Shown here piece after piece: positions 14,778-25,111 of a stretch of 64,000 nt of DNA. This DNA comes from an uncultured SAR86 cluster bacterium (GTDB taxonomy: Bacteria; Pseudomonadota; Gammaproteobacteria; Magnimaribacterales; AG-339-G14). How positions within the stretch are numbered: the first letter of the stretch is position 1; each line of letters opens with the position of its first letter. The notes under the pieces are model-generated. The model was not told where the DNA came from. It worked only from the letters and a program-made list of their open reading frames with translations, and made no database searches. A program made the translations under genes and the position numbers. The stretch covers positions 315,248 through 379,247 of the forward strand of contig CABZJI010000001.1 of the NCBI GenBank assembly GCA_902526045.1, written 5' to 3'.

Positions 14778-16274
14778 TTGAAAATAATCAGAATACTTTC
14801 AAGAAATAGCAACCTGGCTAAAATACAAGCTCGTCTTGTTGCAGATGAGATAAGAGAAAAATATCCTGACATAAATGTCACGCACTCATATAGAGATACT
14901 AAGGGTGACATAGATTTAACTACTCCTTTAAGCAAAATGCCTGAACAAGGTGTCTTTACATCAGACTTGAGAGATGCTCTTTTAAATGATGAAACCGATA
15001 TGGTTGTTCACTCATGGAAAGACTTACCTATCGAAATGCCTAAAGGCACTAATATTGTCTCTACACTTGCAAGATCTGATAGTAGGGATATTCTTTTTTT
15101 TAAAAAAGACTCAATTAAAAAAAACTCTTTAAAAATCTATTCTTCATCTCCACGAAGGGAGAGAAACCTTTCATTATCGTTGCCTCATTTATTGCCGTGG
15201 AAAATATCTAAGACGGAATTCCATCCATTAAGAGGAAATATTCAAACCAGGTTTTCTAAATTTTTGAACGATCCATTAGATGGGGTAGTTATTGCCAAGG
15301 CAGCAATTGATAGACTCTCTGAGGATGAGGACTTTGTTGAGCTTTATAAAAAGAATTCTAATTCATTTTCTTGGATGATTTTACCAAATTCAATAAATCC
15401 ATGTGCTCCTGGTCAGGGCGCTCTTGCTATTGAAGTTGCTGAAAATAATGAGTTCGCAAACTCTATTGCGGCCTCTATTAATAACGAAAGTGACTTTGAT
15501 GCAGTATCTAGAGAAAGAAAAATTCTTTCACAGTATGGAGGGGGATGTCATCAAAAAATAGGTATATCAATAAGAAAGATCAACTTAGGGGAGATAACTA
15601 ATATTATCGGTCTAACAGAAGAGGGCATTGAATTAAAAGAGAGCACTTTTAAGCAGATACCAAAGTTAAAAGTTGAACAAAAAGTAAATAAAAATAAAAT
15701 TTTTCCAACGGAAAAAGAAGAAAGTGTTTTCTTTGAGCGCAAATTTATTCAAAGTACTTTAAAAAAAATAGAAGCAATGGAGAACAAAGGAATTTTTATT
15801 TCCAGACAAGATGCATTATTGGATGGAATAAGAATCAACTCATCAAATATTTTATGGACAGGTGGAGTTGAAACTTGGAAAAAATTAGCTGCTAAAGGCT
15901 ACTGGATAAATGGTACTTCAGATAGTTTAGGAAAAAATAACGAACCACCTTGTACTATATTTGATGATTTAGATTGGTTGAATTTTACGCATGATAGAAA
16001 CCAAGAAAAAAGTTCAATGGAAAAATTTATTTCATACGAACTGATACCAAGGAAAGATGAGATAAAAATGAAGGACAAACAGTATTTTTATTGGATGAGC
16101 GGCAGTGCGTTTGAATATGCGCTTGAATTATATCCTAATATTATCGAAGCTAATCATGCATGCGGTTTAGGGGCAAGCTATGACATAATTGATCGCCAAA
16201 TTTCGGGAAAGGTAGTTCCTTTTCTAAATTATGAAGATTGGAAAGATCAAATGACTGCTGATACGGATGAATAG
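14778..16274 (+). CDS. hemC: Hydroxymethylbilane synthase HemC with C-terminal extension (possible HemD-like domain)
   Basis: Residues 1 to about 310 are porphobilinogen deaminase: ILSRNSNLAKIQA, HSWKDLP (78-84), the arginine-rich SSSPRRERN, and the dipyrromethane cofactor cysteine C257 in YGGGCHQKIG. It polymerises four porphobilinogens. E. coli HemC has 313 residues; this protein has 498. The extra 190 or so residues contain ILWTGGVETWKKLA and EANHACGLGASYDII, which look like the divergent uroporphyrinogen-III synthase-type tails fused to HemC in some bacteria. That assignment is tentative, and no separate hemD is present. TTG start with no obvious ribosome site. Overlaps hemB by 8 bases. 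Confidence 0.88.
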   Translation: MKIIRILSRNSNLAKIQARLVADEIREKYPDINVTHSYRDTKGDIDLTTPLSKMPEQGVFTSDLRDALLNDETDMVVHSWKDLPIEMPKGTNIVSTLARSDSRDILFFKKDSIKKNSLKIYSSSPRRERNLSLSLPHLLPWKISKTEFHPLRGNIQTRFSKFLNDPLDGVVIAKAAIDRLSEDEDFVELYKKNSNSFSWMILPNSINPCAPGQGALAIEVAENNEFANSIAASINNESDFDAVSRERKILSQYGGGCHQKIGISIRKINLGEITNIIGLTEEGIELKESTFKQIPKLKVEQKVNKNKIFPTEKEESVFFERKFIQSTLKKIEAMENKGIFISRQDALLDGIRINSSNILWTGGVETWKKLAAKGYWINGTSDSLGKNNEPPCTIFDDLDWLNFTHDRNQEKSSMEKFISYELIPRKDEIKMKDKQYFYWMSGSAFEYALELYPNIIEANHACGLGASYDIIDRQISGKVVPFLNYEDWKDQMTADTDE

Positions 16275-17256
16275 AAAATTTCCAGATACTAGATTGCGAA
16301 GGTTGCGTAGTAATCCGTCATTGTTAAAGATAACCGCAGAAACTAGCCTAACAGTTGACGATTTAATACAACCTATCTTTATCAAGGAAGGTATTAAAAA
16401 GACTGAAACAATTGATTCCATGCCCAGCGTAAATAGATACTCAAAGGATGGTGTAGTTGATTATTGTAAAAATTTAATAGATCTGGGAATAAAAGCTGTC
16501 GCTCTTTTTCCTGTAATAGATCCTAAAAAAAAGGATTTAGAAGGCTTTGAAGCACATAATCGTAAAAATCTGATATGTGAGTCTGTCGAGTCTATTAAAA
16601 AAAAGATTCCAGATTTGGTAATCATAGTAGACGTTGCCCTTGATCCTTATACATTGCATGGCCACGATGGAATATTAGACAAAAAAGACTACGTAGATAA
16701 TGATAAAACAGTCGAAGTACTAAAAAAGCAAGCACTAGTTCTAGCAGATGCAGGAGCTGATGTTATAGCTCCTTCAGATATGATGGATGGGAGAATTGGT
16801 GCAATCAGAAAAGAGCTCGAGCTAAATGATTTTTTTAATACAGTAATTCTTTCCTATGCTGCTAAATATAGTTCAAAATTTTATGGTCCTTTTAGAGAAG
16901 CTGTTCAGTCATCATCAAACCTAAGCAAAGGGAATAAGGATTCATATCAAATGTCGCCCCATAATATTAATGAGGCTTTATATGAAGTTGAGATGGATTT
17001 AAACGAAGGAGCAGACGCAGTTATGGTAAAGCCTGGCATGCCTTACCTTGATGTTATACGTGCGGTAAAAGAAAAATTTAAGGTGCCGACATTTGCGTAT
17101 CAGGTATCAGGTGAATACTCAATGTTGAAAGGAGCAATTGAAAAAGGATGGTTGCAGGAAGAGGTTTTGATGGAAGTTTTACATTCATTCAAAAGAGCTG
17201 GTTCTGACTGCATACTCACTTATGCTGCAGAAGAAGTTGCAAAGAAATTGAGCTGA
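16267..17256 (+). CDS. hemB: Delta-aminolevulinic acid dehydratase (porphobilinogen synthase) HemB
   Basis: Joins two ALA molecules to porphobilinogen. 329 residues. Schiff-base lysines are K200 (SYAAK before FYGPFR) and K255 (VMVKPGMPYLD). The metal region VDVALDPYTLHGHDG (121-135) lacks the three cysteines of zinc enzymes and matches the magnesium type of Pseudomonas and alphaproteobacteria. Translation is probably coupled to hemC through the 8-base overlap, and hemE follows after 3 bases. Confidence 0.97.
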   Translation: MNRKFPDTRLRRLRSNPSLLKITAETSLTVDDLIQPIFIKEGIKKTETIDSMPSVNRYSKDGVVDYCKNLIDLGIKAVALFPVIDPKKKDLEGFEAHNRKNLICESVESIKKKIPDLVIIVDVALDPYTLHGHDGILDKKDYVDNDKTVEVLKKQALVLADAGADVIAPSDMMDGRIGAIRKELELNDFFNTVILSYAAKYSSKFYGPFREAVQSSSNLSKGNKDSYQMSPHNINEALYEVEMDLNEGADAVMVKPGMPYLDVIRAVKEKFKVPTFAYQVSGEYSMLKGAIEKGWLQEEVLMEVLHSFKRAGSDCILTYAAEEVAKKLS

Positions 17257-17259
17257 GTC

Positions 17260-18282
17260 ATGCCAAATCACAAATTTGAAAATGCTTTAGCCAGAAAATC
17301 TCAATCTTGCCCTCCAATATGGTTCATGCGACAGGCAGGGAGATACCATAAACACTATCAGTCGCTTCGCGAAAAATATTCTTTTGAAGAGCTATGTAAA
17401 AAACCTGAGTTAGCTGCAGAGACTGCCATAGGTCCAATTGAGGATTTTGATTTTGATGTAGCAATTCTTTTTAGTGACATTTTGTGGCCTTTGCAAGCAA
17501 TGGGGATGAATTTAGCATTTGATCCCGGGCCAAAATTTGAGGAAATTCTTAGTGAACAAAATTTTAAAAAACTAATAAATAAAAAAGATCTTAGATTTAT
17601 GGAGTTTCAGTCAGAAGCTCTGCAGCTGACCAAGAAAAAATTAGGCGATGATAAATCGCTTATTGGATTTGTGGGAGGTCCTTGGACAGTCTTATCCTTT
17701 GGCATGGGGACAAATAAATTAGGTAGCAATTCTTTAAACCTTACAAGCGAAAAAAACTTTTTACTGGAGGAGTTTATTATTCCTTTTCTACAAAAAAATA
17801 TTGCAATGCAAATTGAAGCAGGGGCTGAAATTGTAATGATTTTTGATTCTTCTGCACATCAATTAGCCAATATCGATTTTTCATCTTATATGGAAAAAGT
17901 AACAAAACATATGATTCAACCATTCAAACAAAAAGTTGGCTATTATGCTAAAGAAGAAGTTGATTATAATTGTATTATTTCCTATGCCAATGATAATGAA
18001 AATTCTTTTGCAGGCATTGGCATAGATTCACAAACTTCACTGCATGAAACTTTAAAAAATGTTGATCATGGATTCGTGCAAGGAAACTTTGATGAACTAA
18101 AATTTCTTGCAAATTCAAATGAGTTTTATCAAGCGCTAGATCATTTTATCGAAGACATGCTCTCTCTGAGACAAGACGAAAGGGCCGGTTGGGTCTGTGG
18201 GTTAGGACATGGAATTAATAAAGACACGCCCGAGGAACATGTGAAATATTTTGTCAGTCAAATTAGGCAGGCCTTTAAATGA
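17260..18282 (+). CDS. hemE: Uroporphyrinogen decarboxylase HemE
   Basis: Removes four carboxyl groups from uroporphyrinogen III to give coproporphyrinogen III. 340 residues, near the usual 354. The signature PPIWFMRQAGRY (18-29) carries the substrate-binding arginines R24 and R28. The FSDIL and GFVGGPWTVLSF motifs and the C-terminal GLGHGINKDTP are all present. ATG start after a 3-base gap from hemB; the stop overlaps hemH (ATGA). Confidence 0.97.
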   Translation: MPNHKFENALARKSQSCPPIWFMRQAGRYHKHYQSLREKYSFEELCKKPELAAETAIGPIEDFDFDVAILFSDILWPLQAMGMNLAFDPGPKFEEILSEQNFKKLINKKDLRFMEFQSEALQLTKKKLGDDKSLIGFVGGPWTVLSFGMGTNKLGSNSLNLTSEKNFLLEEFIIPFLQKNIAMQIEAGAEIVMIFDSSAHQLANIDFSSYMEKVTKHMIQPFKQKVGYYAKEEVDYNCIISYANDNENSFAGIGIDSQTSLHETLKNVDHGFVQGNFDELKFLANSNEFYQALDHFIEDMLSLRQDERAGWVCGLGHGINKDTPEEHVKYFVSQIRQAFK

Positions 18283-19268
18283 AATTTAAGGGAGAGCAAA
18301 ATTTTCATCACGAAAATGAGCAAAAAAAGGGAGTGCTTATCACTTACTTAGGAACTCCTGATTCGCCAGATGTATTAAGCGTTCGAAGATATCTTAAAGA
18401 GTTTCTATCTGATCCTAGAATTATTGAAGTGCCAAAAATAATTTGGTGGTTTGTTCTAAACATTTTTATTTTAAATTTCAGATCATTTAATTCGGCTAAG
18501 TTATATAAGTCTATATGGACTGAAGAAGGATCTCCTTTATTAGCCAATTGCATCAAGATAAAAGAAAAAGTTCAAAAATCTCTGCCATCAAATTACCAAG
18601 TAGCGCTTGGGATGAGGTATGGAAACCCCAGTATCGAAAGCGCTCTCAATGAATTAAAAGAAGCAAACTGTAGGGAAATTGAGGTAATCACTCTCTTTCC
18701 ACACTACTCTGCTACAACTGTTGGGAGTATTTTTGACTCAGTATCGAATGAAATTAAATCGTGGAGATGGGTGCCAAGCGTTAAATTTTTGAATGGCTAC
18801 CACGATAACCCATTACTCATTGAGATTTTGTCTAAAAGAATTCAAAAAAGTTTTGAATCTCAAGGCAAGCCCGACAAATTAGTATTTTCCTACCACTCTA
18901 TACCAAAGAAATATTTTGATTCAGGAGATCCGTATCATTGTTTATGCCAAAAAACCTCTAGATTGATTGCAGAAAAACTTTCTTTAAACGAGGAAGATTA
19001 TATTACAGCTTTTCAATCCAGATTTGGTCCATCTGAATGGTTAAAGCCCTATACTAGTGAAACAATGAAATCTCTTCCTAAAAAGGGAATCAAATCTGTT
19101 CAGGTTGTATCTCCAGGTTTTGGTGTCGACAACTTAGAAACTTTACAAGAAATAGATATAGAAAATAAAGAATATTTCGAGGATGCTGGCGGAGAGAATT
19201 TTCATTATATCCCTTGCCTAAATGACGATGATGATCACGTTGATTTTCTTATCAGTTTAATTGGTTAA
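18279..19268 (+). CDS. hemH: Ferrochelatase HemH
   Basis: Inserts Fe2+ into protoporphyrin IX, the last step to protoheme. 329 residues (E. coli 320). The catalytic His is H206 in FSYHSIPKKY. YGNPSIESAL, the LFPHYSATTVGS strand (139-150) and FQSRFGPSEWLKPYT, with the conserved acidic residue, are present. Starts inside the hemE stop (4-base overlap). It precedes the two oxidases that act before it in the pathway, so gene order does not follow reaction order. Confidence 0.96.
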   Translation: MKFKGEQNFHHENEQKKGVLITYLGTPDSPDVLSVRRYLKEFLSDPRIIEVPKIIWWFVLNIFILNFRSFNSAKLYKSIWTEEGSPLLANCIKIKEKVQKSLPSNYQVALGMRYGNPSIESALNELKEANCREIEVITLFPHYSATTVGSIFDSVSNEIKSWRWVPSVKFLNGYHDNPLLIEILSKRIQKSFESQGKPDKLVFSYHSIPKKYFDSGDPYHCLCQKTSRLIAEKLSLNEEDYITAFQSRFGPSEWLKPYTSETMKSLPKKGIKSVQVVSPGFGVDNLETLQEIDIENKEYFEDAGGENFHYIPCLNDDDDHVDFLISLIG

Positions 19269-19274
19269 TAAAAA

Positions 19275-20093
19275 TTGGAAATCAAAGAAAAAAAAGAATT
19301 TGCTTCAAATTGGTTTCGAGACTTAAGAGATACTTTCTGCTCTTCCTTTGAATTGATTGAGGGTAATAAATTTAGCTTTGAAAGGAAATCGTGGTCACAC
19401 AAACACTCAGGTGGCGGTGAAATGAGTATCTTGAAAGGCGAGGTTTTTGAAAAAGTTGGAGTTAACATTTCGACTGTCTCAGGAAAGTTTCAAGAAGACT
19501 TTAGAGGGCAAATAAAAGGTACAGAAGGTTCTCCAGAATATTTTGCAACTGGGATAAGCCTAGTTGCCCACATGAATTCACCAAAAATTCCTGCATTTCA
19601 TTTCAATACAAGATTTCTTGTTACAGGAGAATCTTGGTTTGGAGGTGGGGCAGATTTAACTCCAACTCTTTCTGATAAAGAGGCAGTCAACCTTTTTCAT
19701 AATCATATGAAAGATGCCTGTAGCGGTTATGGAAAAGAAGCTTATGATGAATATAAAAAAAATTGTGACGAATATTTTTATTTAGGCCATAGGTCAGAAC
19801 CTAGAGGAGCCGGAGGGATTTTCTTTGATCATATTAATTCAAATAATTGGGAAAGAGACTTTGATTTTATAAAACAAGTCGGTAAATCTACTCATCAAGT
19901 AATTACGCAAATTGTTGAAAGTAAAAAAGATCTTTCTTGGACTGAAGAAGAGAAAGATTTACAACTTATAAAAAGAGGAAGATACGTAGAGTTTAATTTA
20001 ATTTGGGATAGGGGAACTTTATTTGGATTAAAAACTGGTGGCTCGACTGAAGCAATTCTCATGTCTATGCCTCCAACAGCAAAGTGGGATTGA
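19275..20093 (+). CDS. hemF: Oxygen-dependent coproporphyrinogen III oxidase HemF
   Basis: Uses O2 to decarboxylate coproporphyrinogen III to protoporphyrinogen IX. 272 residues, somewhat shorter than the 299 of E. coli. Contains the HFNTRFL strand, WFGGGADLTP, HRSEPRGAGGIFFD and GRYVEFNLIWDRGTLFGL, all typical. TTG start 7 bases after the hemH stop; no better ATG upstream. No HemN gene is nearby. This aerobic enzyme suits an oxic habitat. Confidence 0.95.
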   Translation: MEIKEKKEFASNWFRDLRDTFCSSFELIEGNKFSFERKSWSHKHSGGGEMSILKGEVFEKVGVNISTVSGKFQEDFRGQIKGTEGSPEYFATGISLVAHMNSPKIPAFHFNTRFLVTGESWFGGGADLTPTLSDKEAVNLFHNHMKDACSGYGKEAYDEYKKNCDEYFYLGHRSEPRGAGGIFFDHINSNNWERDFDFIKQVGKSTHQVITQIVESKKDLSWTEEEKDLQLIKRGRYVEFNLIWDRGTLFGLKTGGSTEAILMSMPPTAKWD

Positions 20094-20617
20094 TGAAGGG
20101 GCTTATTATTTACTCATCTGTAGACGGTCACACAAAAAAAATTTCAGAGAGAATATTATCAAAGCTTGATTCTAGTGATGATTACGAATTAATTTCGCTG
20201 GATGACCTATTAGATGAACACATTGAAAAGGCTGACAAAATTCTTGTAGGAGCAAGTATAAGATATGGTAAATATAGAAGAAATTTATTAGATTTTTTTA
20301 ATTCATACTCGGATGTTTTGATTAGAAAGAAAACAGCTTTTTTTAGCGTCAACGTAGTTGCAAGAAAGGAAGGAAAAAATAAGCCTAAAAATAATCCATA
20401 CTTAATAAAATTATTAAAAAAACTTTCCTTTAAGCCTGATCTCATTGAAGTTTTTGCAGGAGTGGTAGATTACCCTAAATACAACTTCTTTGATAAATAC
20501 ATAATTCTTTTTATTATGTTTTTAACTAAAGGTCCAAAGGATATAAGCAAAACTCATGAATTCACTGATTGGGATAAAGTTGATCTCTTTGCAAAACTTT
20601 TCTCAGACCTCAGGTAA
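20093..20617 (+). CDS. hemG: Protoporphyrinogen oxidase HemG (flavodoxin type)
   Basis: FMN protein that oxidises protoporphyrinogen IX to protoporphyrin IX and passes electrons to quinone. 174 residues from ATG 20093, whose first base is the last base of the hemF stop (TGATG). A GTG at 20084 would add three residues but matches E. coli HemG (MKTLIL) less well. Flavodoxin FMN loop SSVDGHT, GASIRYG, SVNVVARK and the HemG-specific long insertion with hydrophobic membrane-association residues (FFDKYIILFIMFLTKG) are present. Last gene of the heme run. Confidence 0.93.
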   Translation: MKGLIIYSSVDGHTKKISERILSKLDSSDDYELISLDDLLDEHIEKADKILVGASIRYGKYRRNLLDFFNSYSDVLIRKKTAFFSVNVVARKEGKNKPKNNPYLIKLLKKLSFKPDLIEVFAGVVDYPKYNFFDKYIILFIMFLTKGPKDISKTHEFTDWDKVDLFAKLFSDLR

Positions 20618-20647
20618 TATCTCCTAACTATCGTTTATAATATCCAT

Positions 20648-21127
20648 ATGCAAAGAGCGGTATATCCTGGGACTTTTGATCCTATGACTATGGGGCATGT
20701 AGATCTGGTAAAAAGAGCAAGTAAGCTTTTCGATTCAGTAATAATCGCTATTGCTTCCAGCGATTCTAAGAAACCTATGTTTACACTTGAAGAGAGGATT
20801 GCGATAGGAAATAAAATATTTGCTGATGATCCTAAGGTAGAAGTGGTTGGTTTTTCTGGTTTATTAGTTAACTTCGCCAAAGAAAATGATGCGAATATCT
20901 TGATCAGAGGCTTAAGGGTAGTAGCAGATTTTGAATACGAATTTCAATTAGCAAATATGAATAGAGCAATGAGCCCTGATATTGAGAGCGTTTTCCTCAC
21001 TCCTAAGGAAGAGTACTCTTACATTTCATCAAGTTTAGTAAAAGAAATTGCTACGATGGGGGGAGATGTAGATAGATTCGTTGATCCAGTGACTTTGGAA
21101 GCTCTTAATCAGAAGATTAATAATTAG
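20648..21127 (+). CDS. coaD: Phosphopantetheine adenylyltransferase CoaD
   Basis: Transfers AMP to 4'-phosphopantetheine, the fourth step of coenzyme A synthesis. 159 residues, exactly the E. coli length. The nucleotidyltransferase motif is in [16 protein letters not shown], with TMGH as the TxGH site. [18 protein letters not shown] and the second ATP motif [11 protein letters not shown] follow. Converges on mutM with a 4-base stop overlap (TTAG). The coaD/mutM pairing is conserved in gammaproteobacteria. Confidence 0.97.
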   Translation: MQRAVYPGTFDPMTMGHVDLVKRASKLFDSVIIAIASSDSKKPMFTLEERIAIGNKIFADDPKVEVVGFSGLLVNFAKENDANILIRGLRVVADFEYEFQLANMNRAMSPDIESVFLTPKEEYSYISSSLVKEIATMGGDVDRFVDPVTLEALNQKINN

Positions 21128-21936
21128 CGCTGACAACTTGAGCAGAAGACCGTGCTTCTGTTGTTCATTCTAATTTCTTTAAGAATTTTTCCGCAGTTAA
21201 AGCAACTTTCGTTTCCTCTTCCGTATACTTTTAATTCAATCTTAAAATAACCAGGAACACTGTCAGGATTTAAATAATCTCTCAAAGTTGTCCCACCAGC
21301 CTTGATAGCTTTTTTTAATACTTTTTTTATCGATGTCACTAAGGAGCTGGCTTCATTTTTTGAAATTCTATAAGCCTTTTTTGTGGGTTTTATGTTTGAA
21401 TCAAATAAGGCTTCACACGCATAGATATTTCCTATGCCAACTACTACTTTTGAATTCATAATAAAAGTCTTAATAGGAACCTTTCTTCCTCTGGAAATTT
21501 TAAAAAGGTAGCTTTCATCAAAAGCATCGGACAGTGGCTCTGGTCCAAGTGATTTAATAAGGAAATGATTTTCAAAATCTTTAGTGTAATGAATTGAACC
21601 GAATCTTCTTGGATCTGTGTATCTGAGGATCATTCCATTCTCAAAACATAAATCCCAATGGTCGTGTTTCAGCGGTGCTATATTATTAGATAAGTATCGT
21701 AGGCTTCCAGACATGCCTAAATGAATCAGAAGATATTCTGAATCCAAACTAACAATTAAGTATTTCGCTCTTCTTGAAAGGGTAGAAACCCTTTTGGAAA
21801 TAAGTATTTTTGATAATTTTGATGAAACTGGCCAACGAAGATTTTTATTCCTTAATTCAAAGGTCTTTATCTGACTTTTTTCTAATTTAGGTTTTAGAGC
21901 CCTAACAGTAGTTTCAACTTCCGGTAATTCGGGCAT
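21124..21936 (-). CDS. mutM: Formamidopyrimidine-DNA glycosylase MutM (Fpg)
   Basis: Excises 8-oxoguanine and formamidopyrimidines and nicks the abasic site. 270 residues (E. coli 269). After Met removal the N terminus is PELPEVETT, with catalytic Pro and Glu. It has [24 protein letters not shown] and GGTTLRDY, and ends in a four-cysteine zinc finger (CFNCG ... CSSCQR). Its start is 3 bases from the tolC stop, in the same direction, so the two may be cotranscribed. Confidence 0.97.
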   Translation of the reverse strand: MPELPEVETTVRALKPKLEKSQIKTFELRNKNLRWPVSSKLSKILISKRVSTLSRRAKYLIVSLDSEYLLIHLGMSGSLRYLSNNIAPLKHDHWDLCFENGMILRYTDPRRFGSIHYTKDFENHFLIKSLGPEPLSDAFDESYLFKISRGRKVPIKTFIMNSKVVVGIGNIYACEALFDSNIKPTKKAYRISKNEASSLVTSIKKVLKKAIKAGGTTLRDYLNPDSVPGYFKIELKVYGRGNESCFNCGKILKEIRMNNRSTVFCSSCQR

Positions 21937-21939
21937 GAA

Positions 21940-23295
21940 TCAATTCATAAATTCATCTAGGTTGTAGAGATCTTGCGGAGAAAGAGTCCCAGCAGAAAGT
22001 TTCAGACCAAAATCAGATAGGATGAAGTCGTATTTAGCAGATGCATAATCTCTCTCGGCCGCAAAAACATTTCTTTGCGCATTTAAAAGATCAATAATAT
22101 TTCTTGTATTTGCCTCAAAACCATATTCTGTAGCTATCAAAGCAGATTCAGCTGATTTAAATGCTTGCTCTCGCGCTTGAACATTAGCCTTTGCTGTTAA
22201 TAAAGATGAATGTTTTGATTTTATGTCTTGGATAACACTTCTTGTTGTGAATTTACTTTGCTCTTTTGCTTTATCATAATTTGCATATGCTTCTCTTCTC
22301 TTTGAATGAGCAATACCTCCTGCTACTAGAGGCCAGCTAAACTGTATAGAATAGTTATTAGATTCAGTTTCTATACCTAAAAGAGGATTTTCAATAAAAC
22401 CACCAAACCTTCCTTGATAAGAAGTACTACTATTGAGGGTACCAACTAAATCGATATTAGGAATGTGACCACCAATGCTAGCCTTTGCATTATTTTGAGC
22501 AGACCTTTCAAAAAGCTTAGCTGTCTTAAGTACATTGCTATTAATTAGACCAATTCTTACCCATTCATTTTGATCTTCAACAAGTACTTTCCCAAATGGA
22601 TAGTCTATTAAATCTGATATCTCAGGAGCTTCATTAACTAGGGCTATTAGAATTTCTCTAGCAACCTCTAGTTGACCTTCAGAAGCAATTTTGGCGACTC
22701 TGGACAAATCATAGAACGCTTGAGTTTCTTGAAAATCTGTAATGGGAGATATATTTTCTTCAAATAATCGTTTCGCTCTGTCTAATTGTTTTTTAAGTGC
22801 CTCCTCTTCAGATATAGCTGTTTCGAGATTATTTTGTGCTTTTAATAATCCAAAATAAGCTTGAGCAACCCTAAAGATCATTTGTTGCTGAGATAATAGA
22901 AATTCCGCTGCAGCACTCTCACTTAAAGCTTTACCGCTAGCAAATTGAAACCATCTATCTACTCTAACTATTGGCTGACTTAATCTTAGAGAATAACCAA
23001 ATGAGTTGTATTCATCTGTCTTATTGCTATCAATGAAACTATTGTTCCAAGCGGTTGATGCAGTAGTAGTGATAGACGGTAAAAGTCCAGCTAGAGCCTG
23101 TTCCTTGATTTCTTTATTAGCCCGAAAAGTTGCCTCTGCTATTTTCAACTGAGGGTCTTCTTCTAAAGCAATTTCATATATTTCAGATAGAGTTTTACCT
23201 ATAACAGATGGAGTTAGAAATGTAATCAAAAAAGAAAAGATAAAAATTTTCATGTTAAGAATATCTAGATATTTTTTTTTAAAAGTTAGCTTCAT
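21940..23295 (-). CDS. tolC: TolC family outer membrane efflux protein
   Basis: Trimeric outer-membrane channel-tunnel for type I secretion and drug efflux. 451 residues from this start, or 437 from ATG 23253, which gives a cleaner signal peptide (MKIFIFSFLITFLTPSVIG before KTLSEIYEIAL); neither has a clear ribosome site. The two repeats typical of the family start at EIYEIALEEDPQLKIAEA and near the middle, with SYSLRLSQP-like barrel strands and long alpha-helical coiled-coil parts. NIIDLLNAQRNVFAAERDYA near the C terminus is a classic TolC motif. No membrane-fusion protein or pump gene is adjacent. Confidence 0.92.
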   Translation of the reverse strand: MKLTFKKKYLDILNMKIFIFSFLITFLTPSVIGKTLSEIYEIALEEDPQLKIAEATFRANKEIKEQALAGLLPSITTTASTAWNNSFIDSNKTDEYNSFGYSLRLSQPIVRVDRWFQFASGKALSESAAAEFLLSQQQMIFRVAQAYFGLLKAQNNLETAISEEEALKKQLDRAKRLFEENISPITDFQETQAFYDLSRVAKIASEGQLEVAREILIALVNEAPEISDLIDYPFGKVLVEDQNEWVRIGLINSNVLKTAKLFERSAQNNAKASIGGHIPNIDLVGTLNSSTSYQGRFGGFIENPLLGIETESNNYSIQFSWPLVAGGIAHSKRREAYANYDKAKEQSKFTTRSVIQDIKSKHSSLLTAKANVQAREQAFKSAESALIATEYGFEANTRNIIDLLNAQRNVFAAERDYASAKYDFILSDFGLKLSAGTLSPQDLYNLDEFMN

Positions 23296-23317
23296 AATAA
23301 TTTTTTGTGGGGCATTA

Positions 23318-23326
23318 TGCTATAAA
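23318..23326 (+). promoter_or_regulatory. Candidate extended -10 promoter of thiC
   Basis: TGC followed by TATAAA (23321-23326), 9 bases before the thiC ATG. If used, the message would have almost no leader. No good -35 is seen. Confidence 0.35.
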
Positions 23327-23332
23327 ATATAG

Positions 23333-25099
<1,767 letters not shown>

Positions 25100-25111
25100 A
25101 CACAAACAATA

